A DNA stretch of 64,000 nucleotides from Pseudomonas koreensis. Lineage in GTDB: Bacteria > Pseudomonadota > Gammaproteobacteria > Pseudomonadales > Pseudomonadaceae. Of the stretch, positions 58,516 through 64,000 are shown in pieces (position 1 is the stretch's first letter; each line of letters starts with the position of its first letter). The notes under the pieces were generated by a model. The model saw nothing but the letters and a program-made list of their open reading frames with translations, was not told where the DNA came from and ran no database searches. The stretch is from the NCBI RefSeq assembly GCF_012986595.1, contig NZ_JAAQYM010000002.1:372001-436000 (forward strand), in the 5' to 3' direction. The position numbers and the translations under genes are program-made.

Positions 58516-59835
58516 ATGTTTTTCAAACGCCACCAGTCCGCCCTCAACGACCTTCAACACACCATTACCGAACAGAATGGCCTGCTCGAAGCGATCAACC
58601 GCTCCATGGCGGTGATCGAGTTCGACCTCAACGGTGTGGTGTTGACCGCCAATGACAACTTCCTCAAAACCATGGGTTACCGCGCCGAACAGGTGATCGG
58701 CCAGCCTCATCGCTTGTTCTGCACCCCGGAGTTTGGCCGCAGTGCGCAATACAGCGATCTCTGGACGCGCCTGAAAAACGGCCAGTTCCAATCCGGCACC
58801 TTCGAGCGGCTTAACAGCCAGGGCCAGCCGATCTGGCTGGAAGCCAACTACAACCCGATCAAGGATGCGTCGGGGCGCGTAGTGAAAGTGGTCAAGTTTG
58901 CCATGGACGTAACGAGCAAGGTCCAGCAGGAAAGCGAAGCCAACGCAAAGCTGCAGGCGATTGACCGGGCGATGGCGGTGATCGAATTCGACCTCGACGG
59001 CGGTATTCTCACGGCCAACCAGAATTTTCTGACACGCATGGGTTACACGCTCGCCGAACTGAAGGGTAAACATCACCGCATGTTCTGCCGTGCGGAGCTG
59101 GTCAACAGCAGCGCTTACGAGGATTTCTGGCGGCGGCTGAATCAGGGTGAGCTGTTTCAGGGCCAGTTCGAACGTGTCGACAAGCGCGGCCAGAGTGTGT
59201 GGCTGGAAGCCAACTACAACCCGGTGTACGACGCCGCCGGGCGTTTGTGCAAAGTGGTGAAATTCGCCACGGACGTCACCGCCCGCGTCGAGCAGTACGA
59301 GCACGATGCGCGCAGCGCCAGCGCCGCTTACCACATCTCCGTGGAAACCCGGAAAGTCGCCGAACAAGGCACTCAGGTGATCCAGCAAGCGGCCAGCGAA
59401 ATGCGCGAAATTGCTGAGGACATCGCGCAGTCGTCAACCTTGATCGCGCAACTCGGCGAACGCTCGGAGCAGATCACCGCCATCGTCAACACCATCCGTG
59501 CGATTGCCGACCAGACCAATCTGTTGGCGCTCAATGCGGCGATTGAAGCGGCACGCGCCGGCGATCAGGGGCGCGGGTTTGCCGTGGTGGCGGACGAAGT
59601 GCGGCAACTGGCGGCGCGCACCAGCGGCTCGACGGCGGAGATTTCCAACATGATCGGCCTGATCCAGAGCGAAACCCGCCAGGCAATCAAGAGCATGGAA
59701 GGCACCCGCGGCCGAGCGGCGCAAGGCGTTGAATTGGCGGACCAAGCCGGCAGCGTGATTCTGCAGATTCGCGATGGCGCCAGTGAAGCAGTGCAGGCGG
59801 TGAGCATGTTTGCCAATGAGCGGGCGCCGGGCTGA
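58516..59835 (+). CDS. Soluble PAS-PAS methyl-accepting protein (BdlA-like)
   Basis: 439 residues from ATG 58516. Two clear tandem PAS domains (about 25-130 and 145-255) share repeated motifs such as AVIEFDL and WLEANYNP. They are followed by a short MCP signalling domain (260-430) with the [20 protein letters not shown] tip. No membrane segment. The layout matches BdlA, a biofilm-dispersion regulator that acts through cyclic di-GMP. The neighbouring diguanylate cyclase fits such a role. Confidence 0.85.
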   Translation: MFFKRHQSALNDLQHTITEQNGLLEAINRSMAVIEFDLNGVVLTANDNFLKTMGYRAEQVIGQPHRLFCTPEFGRSAQYSDLWTRLKNGQFQSGTFERLNSQGQPIWLEANYNPIKDASGRVVKVVKFAMDVTSKVQQESEANAKLQAIDRAMAVIEFDLDGGILTANQNFLTRMGYTLAELKGKHHRMFCRAELVNSSAYEDFWRRLNQGELFQGQFERVDKRGQSVWLEANYNPVYDAAGRLCKVVKFATDVTARVEQYEHDARSASAAYHISVETRKVAEQGTQVIQQAASEMREIAEDIAQSSTLIAQLGERSEQITAIVNTIRAIADQTNLLALNAAIEAARAGDQGRGFAVVADEVRQLAARTSGSTAEISNMIGLIQSETRQAIKSMEGTRGRAAQGVELADQAGSVILQIRDGASEAVQAVSMFANERAPG

Positions 59836-59865
59836 CGGATTTGCAGGTCGAAAGACCGCGTTGCG

Positions 59866-59938
59866 GCCTTCGCGAGCAGGTTCGCTCCCACCGGGAAACG
59901 CATTCCAATGCGGGAGCGAGCCGGCTCGCGAAAGGGCC
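59866..59938. repeat. REP doublet, copy E
   Basis: CCTTCGCGAGCAGGTTCGCTCCCA and a diverged complement. One base in each arm differs from the other copies (GTTCGC and CCGGCTCG). Confidence 0.8.
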
Positions 59939-59995
59939 ATGAGCCGCAATGCAGGACTATAGTGACCTTCAGTCCCGAGTCCTGCCGAGCCCATC

Positions 59996-60529
59996 ATGAC
60001 CACCGAAAAAACCGACGCCCCCGCTGCCGCCCCTGTCGATCACCTGCGCTTCCACCGCCCCCACGCCCATCTCAACACCACGTTCGGCAACGACACCTTC
60101 GCTTTGCGTGCCGAGGCCTTCGCGCGGTTCTTCGGCACGCCGCTGTTCCTTGGCGCGCAAACCGTGATCGTCGCGGTGTGGATCGGCCTCAACGTGTTGG
60201 GCGTGACGCAGTTCGACGTCTACCCGTTCATCCTGCTCAACCTCGCGTTCAGTCTGCAAGCCGCGTACGCCGCACCGTTGATCCTGCTGGCACAAACCCG
60301 TCAGGCCGCGCGGGACAAGGCGCTGTCGGATGCCGACGCGCAACACCGTGAAGCGCTGGCGGTGGCCAACACCGAGCGCCAGGCACAAGCGGCGCAGACC
60401 ACCGCGCAATTGCTTGAGCTGCTGGAGCAGAACACCCGCCTCACCGAAATGACCAAGAGCCTGACCGAACGTATTGAGGGGCTGACTCGCGAGCTGCATC
60501 AACACATATGCCAGACCCGGCAGCCCTGA
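59996..60529 (+). CDS. DUF1003 membrane protein
   Basis: 177 residues. Two membrane segments (about 55-77 and 85-105: FLGAQTVIVAVWIGLNVLG, YPFILLNLAFSLQAAYAAPLILL) with the family pattern, followed by a cytoplasmic coiled coil (110-170) rich in Ala and Gln. DUF1003 proteins are widespread, of unknown function. It ends at the base before the convergent LysR gene. Confidence 0.85.
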   Translation: MTTEKTDAPAAAPVDHLRFHRPHAHLNTTFGNDTFALRAEAFARFFGTPLFLGAQTVIVAVWIGLNVLGVTQFDVYPFILLNLAFSLQAAYAAPLILLAQTRQAARDKALSDADAQHREALAVANTERQAQAAQTTAQLLELLEQNTRLTEMTKSLTERIEGLTRELHQHICQTRQP

Positions 60530-61408
60530 TCACGGCAGACGCAGCGCCCGCCCCAGCTCATCGAACAGCGTGACCACCGAGCGCAAGGCTCGGCAGTCCG
60601 GGCGGGTCAGTAGCCACAGGGCGGTGTCGTAGCCGTGCAGCGGTTCGCTGAGGGCCTGCAAACCTTCGGTGATCAGAAAGTCCGGCAGCGCCGCCACGCC
60701 GAGTCCGCCACGCACCAGTTCAGTCACCGACAGCATGCTGTTGCAGCGATAGGCCGGGGTTACGCCAGGCCAGTGCTGGCGGCGCCAGGCGACAGTCGGG
60801 TGATCTGGCAGAAACTCGTCCGGGGCGATCCAGGTCAATGCCGCCAGATCGCTCGCATCAACGTTTTGCAGATACCGCGCACTGGCACAGACCCGGTAGG
60901 AAATCTTCGCCAGTTGCCGTCCGACCAGATGCTCCGGCGGTGTGCGCGTCAGGCGCAAGGCGATGTCGGCATCGCGCCGGCTGAGGTTGGCGAAATCATT
61001 GGAAGTGCTCAGTTCGAGGGTCAGCGCCGGGTAGTTGGGCATGAACTGCGCCAGCGCCGGCAACAGCAGGCCTTGCAACACCGAATCGGTACAGGTCAGA
61101 CGCACCGTGCCGCTGACCACTTCCCCGCCCTGCTCGACACCAATGCGCGCCGCCTCCAGCGCCTGTTCGGCGCGCTCGGCCTGCTCGGCCAGGGATTGCG
61201 CGAGCGTGGTCGGCAAGTAACCGGCGCGGCTCTTTTCGAACAGTTGCTGACCCAGCGCCGACTCCAGACGACGTACGGCGCGAAACACCGTCGACACGTC
61301 TACCCTGAGCAACTGCGAAGCCCGCGCCAGAGAGCCGCCGCGCACCAGCGCGAGAATCAGCGCCAGATCCGGGTAGTCGAGTCGATAGTGCGCCGCTGCA
61401 TTGATCAC
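60530..61408 (-). CDS. LysR family transcriptional regulator
   Basis: 292 residues from a GTG at 61408, chosen because it gives the normal LysR length; longer frames to 61504 run into the divergent gene. The N-terminal winged helix (8-66: PDLALILALVRGGSLARASQ, TVFRAVRRLESALGQQLF) and a type 2 periplasmic-binding-like effector domain are present. It is divergent from the amidotransferase gene at 61488, which it probably controls. Confidence 0.85.
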   Translation of the reverse strand: MINAAAHYRLDYPDLALILALVRGGSLARASQLLRVDVSTVFRAVRRLESALGQQLFEKSRAGYLPTTLAQSLAEQAERAEQALEAARIGVEQGGEVVSGTVRLTCTDSVLQGLLLPALAQFMPNYPALTLELSTSNDFANLSRRDADIALRLTRTPPEHLVGRQLAKISYRVCASARYLQNVDASDLAALTWIAPDEFLPDHPTVAWRRQHWPGVTPAYRCNSMLSVTELVRGGLGVAALPDFLITEGLQALSEPLHGYDTALWLLTRPDCRALRSVVTLFDELGRALRLP

Positions 61409-61487
61409 TTGGGGAAACGCCAATATTGAGTGCGTGAACGCCAATCTATAGTGGCTGCGATCAATCAACAAGCGCAGGGAACCCCCC

Positions 61488-62195
61488 ATGGAAAACAGCG
61501 CCATCCGTATCGCCCTGATTGGCGATTACGACCCGCAAGTCACCGCTCACCAAGCCATTCCTGTCGCCCTCGGTCTGGTTGCCGAACACCTCAACCGGGA
61601 CGTGCAATTCCAATGGCTGCCCACCGATCAGATTCACGCCGACACCCCACTCAGCGAGTTCGACGGTTTCTGGTGCGTACCCGCCAGTCCTTATAAAAGC
61701 GAAGACGGCGCACTGCGAGCAATCCGTTTTGCCCGCGAACAACAGCGCCCTTTCCTCGGCACTTGCGGTGGTTTTCAGCATGCGGTGCTGGAATTTTCCC
61801 GCAACGTGCTGGGCTGGGCCGATGCTGAGCACGGCGAGACGTCGCCGGATTCGCCGCGAGCGGTGCTTACGCCGCTGACCTGTTCATTGGTGGAAGCCGT
61901 CGACAGCATTCATCTGGTCGCCGGCTCGTTGATCGCCAAGGCGTACGAAACGTCCGAAATTCGTGAAGGCTATCGCTGCCGTTTCGGTGTCAATCCGCAG
62001 TTCGAACGGGCATTGCTGGGCCATCAGCTCCATGCCGTGGGTCATGATTCGGCGGGTGATTTGCGGGCGATCGAGTTGAACAACCACGTGTTTTTTGTCG
62101 CAACGCTGTTTCAACCAGAACGTGCGGCACTCAAGGGTCAGGTGGCGCCGCTGGTGCGGGCGTTCGTTGAAGCATGCGCGGAGCAAACCCCATGA
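61488..62195 (+). CDS. CTP-synthase-like class I amidotransferase homologue
   Basis: 235 residues. The nucleophile elbow is intact (C93 in LGTCGGFQHAV), as in the GATase part of CTP synthase. The catalytic histidine of the usual HPE motif is replaced by glutamine (F-Q209-P-E), so normal glutamine hydrolysis is doubtful. This matches the group annotated as CTP synthase C-terminal-region-related proteins. It overlaps the next gene by four bases. Confidence 0.75.
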   Translation: MENSAIRIALIGDYDPQVTAHQAIPVALGLVAEHLNRDVQFQWLPTDQIHADTPLSEFDGFWCVPASPYKSEDGALRAIRFAREQQRPFLGTCGGFQHAVLEFSRNVLGWADAEHGETSPDSPRAVLTPLTCSLVEAVDSIHLVAGSLIAKAYETSEIREGYRCRFGVNPQFERALLGHQLHAVGHDSAGDLRAIELNNHVFFVATLFQPERAALKGQVAPLVRAFVEACAEQTP

Positions 62196-62506
62196 CGCCG
62201 AACGGGACCTGCTTCGCGGTGATTTTCACCTCGACCCGCACCGAGGGTGACAACGGTTACGCGGCGGCCTCCGAACGGATGATGGAGCTGGTGGTGCAGC
62301 AGCCGGGGTTTCTCGGCGTGGATTCGATTCGCGGGGAAGACGGGGTCGGGATCACAATTTCCTACTGGGAGAGCGAGGCGGCGATTCTGGCCTGGCGCGA
62401 GCATCCCGAGCACCGGGTGATTCAGGCGCGTGGGCGGACGCAGTGGTATTCGACATTTCAGACGCGGGTGTGTCGGGTGGAGCGGGAGTATCGGTTTGGG
62501 CAGTGA
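62192..62506 (+). CDS. Antibiotic biosynthesis monooxygenase (ABM) domain protein
   Basis: 104 residues from ATG 62192, translationally coupled to the amidotransferase-like gene. The pattern FAVIFTSTRTEGDNGYAAAS, QPGFLGVDSIR, ISYWESEAAILAWREHPEH is that of ABM/dimeric alpha-beta barrel proteins. It may be a small oxygenase or a ligand-binding partner; it is known to occur beside such amidotransferase genes. Confidence 0.82.
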   Translation: MTPNGTCFAVIFTSTRTEGDNGYAAASERMMELVVQQPGFLGVDSIRGEDGVGITISYWESEAAILAWREHPEHRVIQARGRTQWYSTFQTRVCRVEREYRFGQ

Positions 62507-62530
62507 CCCCTGCGGCACATGAACTGCCCC

Positions 62531-62597
62531 TTTCGCGAGCAGGCTCGCTCCCACAGGGAGAATGCGATCAACTGTGGGAGCGAGCCTGCTCGCGAAG
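62531..62597. repeat. REP doublet, copy F
   Basis: TTTCGCGAGCAGGCTCGCTC and its complement around a 20-base spacer; lies between two convergent genes. Confidence 0.85.
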
Positions 62598-62622
62598 AGG
62601 CCGGCACAGCCACTACAAAACC

Positions 62623-62949
62623 TCAGCCCTTCACCAGACTGCGCACCGCCACAATCTCCGGCACCTCAACCTTGCTCATGTACACCCGCAACGGCTCGGT
62701 GATGTTGATCCGGTCATCGATGTTCTGATCCAGCAACAACTGAATCAGCTCGCGCTTCAAGGTCATGGTCGTCTCAGAGGCCGCCGCCCAGACAAATTCG
62801 CTGGTGGGAATGATGCCGTCATCGGCCACGTCCATGCCGAACGAATCCTCGCTGAAACGCACGATGTACTGGTTGGTCTTGCGGTTGAGGCCGACAAAGC
62901 CCTTGAGGTCGTCGGCGGCCTGGCAGATGAGTTGGGAAGTGATGCGCAT
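62623..62949 (-). CDS. Conserved Pseudomonas hypothetical protein (108 aa)
   Basis: From ATG 62949 (GAGGTTT four bases upstream), which is better than the frame start at 62961. A compact alpha/beta protein (MRITSQLICQAADDLKGF, YIVRFSEDSFGMDVADDG, ELIQLLLDQNIDDRINITE) with no signal peptide. Similar small proteins occur in many Pseudomonas genomes. Function unknown. Confidence 0.65.
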   Translation of the reverse strand: MRITSQLICQAADDLKGFVGLNRKTNQYIVRFSEDSFGMDVADDGIIPTSEFVWAAASETTMTLKRELIQLLLDQNIDDRINITEPLRVYMSKVEVPEIVAVRSLVKG

Positions 62950-63171
62950 GGTAAACCTCACGAAAAATCATCGATGGTTTACACGCAGGGCACAGGATAC
63001 GGCGCGCCCTCTGCCGGGGCGTCTGCCACGGGCAAGCGTACTGCAAACCGTGCCACAAAAGTGCAGGAAAAATCGCTTTTAATACGTTTATGTCGGTCTG
63101 GCGATAGCACGCAATCGATTCACTTGTTAAAAGGTACGTCTTTGAAAATGCCCTGCGAAAGGAACTCGAAC

Positions 63172-64000
63172 ATGTCCGCCACTTTCACCAAAAGCGCCCT
63201 CATGCTGAGCCTGATGCTCGGTCTCGGCCAGGCCCACGCCGCCGCGACTGACGTCAACGCACTGGCCGCGGCCCATGGCATCCCGCACCCGGCGGTGATC
63301 GCCCACCGTGGCGCGTCCTTCGATGCACCGGAATCCACCGCCGCCTCCTACAAACTGGCCCGCGACCTCGGCGCCGATTACCTGGAAATGGACTTGCAGC
63401 GCAGCAAGGACGGCGTGCTGTTCGCCCTGCACGACAACAACCTGCAACGCACCACCGACGTCGCCACCAAGTTCCCGGAGCGCAAGGACAGCCCGGCCAC
63501 GGCCTTCACCATGGCCGAACTGAAAACCCTCGACGCCGGCAGCTGGTACAACAAGGCTTACCCGGATCGCGCGCGCCCGACCTACGCCGGGCTGAAGATC
63601 CTGACCCTGGACGAAATCATCGACATCGCCCAAGCCAACCCGAAACACAAGCCAGGCCTGTACATCGAAACCAAGGAGCCGCAACTGTTCCCCGGGATCG
63701 AGCATGACCTGAAAGAAAAGCTGCAGGATCGCGGCTGGCTGAGCCCGGCCGGTTCGAAACTGGCGAAGAGCGAGCTGGGCGTCGGCCAAGGCAAAGGCAA
63801 GGTGATCCTGCAGACCTTCGAGAAAAACAGCCTCGTCCTGCTGCAAAAGGAAATGCCGCAAGTGCCGAAGATCCTATTGCTGTGGGTCGGCGAAGGCAGC
63901 ATCGAGCCGAAATCGAAAGTGACCTTTGCCGAGTCCGGCGAGAAGGACAAGAACGTGTTCTACGGCAAACAGGAGCCGAAGTCCGAAGCCGAATTCAAGC
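63172..64000 (+). CDS. Periplasmic glycerophosphodiester phosphodiesterase (5' part)
   Basis: 276 codons are visible and the frame continues past the window. The ATG at 63172 has AAAGGA 8 bases upstream. A signal peptide covers residues 1-23 (ending AHA). The catalytic motif is H45-R46-G with E54 in APEST, then E72-M-D74 and H87, all as in GlpQ-type enzymes. It cleaves glycerophosphodiesters into glycerol 3-phosphate and an alcohol with Ca2+. Confidence 0.9.
   Translation, partial: MSATFTKSALMLSLMLGLGQAHAAATDVNALAAAHGIPHPAVIAHRGASFDAPESTAASYKLARDLGADYLEMDLQRSKDGVLFALHDNNLQRTTDVATKFPERKDSPATAFTMAELKTLDAGSWYNKAYPDRARPTYAGLKILTLDEIIDIAQANPKHKPGLYIETKEPQLFPGIEHDLKEKLQDRGWLSPAGSKLAKSELGVGQGKGKVILQTFEKNSLVLLQKEMPQVPKILLLWVGEGSIEPKSKVTFAESGEKDKNVFYGKQEPKSEAEFK

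Overview
The window looks like a chromosomal segment of a fluorescent-type Pseudomonas. The evidence is high-GC coding with strong Shine-Dalgarno sites and blocks that match the Pseudomonas arginine regulon in order: aotJQMOP-argR, then aruCFGDB-x-E. It also has alaS-lysC-csrA followed by tRNA-Ser and tRNA-Arg genes, amrZ, acsA and nrdB, and many copies of the short inverted repeats typical of this genus. Family names rest on reading the proteins by eye; no search was run.

Region 1 (1 to about 12,660) is an accessory, phage-derived island that ends at the 3' end of a tRNA-Arg(CCT) gene and runs off the left edge. It holds a winged-helix replication-type gene with phased repeats downstream, several small phage proteins, and a translationally coupled operon starting with a DUF5681 protein. 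It also has an orphan lambda-type tail assembly protein I, a serine recombinase and two membrane proteins. In its middle sits AT-rich cargo: a HEPN-type protein (2605-4041) and a convergent 595-residue protein of unknown family that also ends in an R-x4-H motif. Both sides of this cargo carry clusters of hairpins and palindromes. This is the best candidate for an undescribed system here, probably anti-phage.

Region 2 (12,665 to 24,360) is housekeeping. It has a small membrane-protein operon with a textbook sigma-54 promoter, phnN, amrZ, mgtE, a tRNA cluster with three near-identical tRNA-Arg(ACG) genes, csrA, lysC, alaS and ltaE. It ends with a lumazine synthase gene under an FMN riboswitch.

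Region 3 (24,480 to 43,290) is the arginine regulon: the AST catabolic operon aruC-F-G-D-B-(small acidic protein)-E, and the uptake operon aotJ-Q-M-O-P with the regulator argR. Candidate ArgR boxes lie upstream of aruC and aotJ. A 1670-residue toxin-like leucine-rich-repeat protein is inserted between argR and aruC.

Region 4 (43,790 to 48,320) holds acsA, a small DUF2790 secreted protein and nrdB without a neighbouring nrdA. Region 5 (48,320 to 64,000) is a mosaic. It includes a BRO-N protein and an HNH endonuclease with an unusual leader hairpin, a TauE/SafE exporter with a divergent AraC regulator, and a small regulator behind a LexA-like box. A HigBA-type toxin-antitoxin pair, a metallo-hydrolase with a divergent TetR regulator, a MASE2 diguanylate cyclase next to a BdlA-like PAS-PAS chemoreceptor, a LysR/amidotransferase/monooxygenase group and the start of a periplasmic glycerophosphodiesterase complete it.
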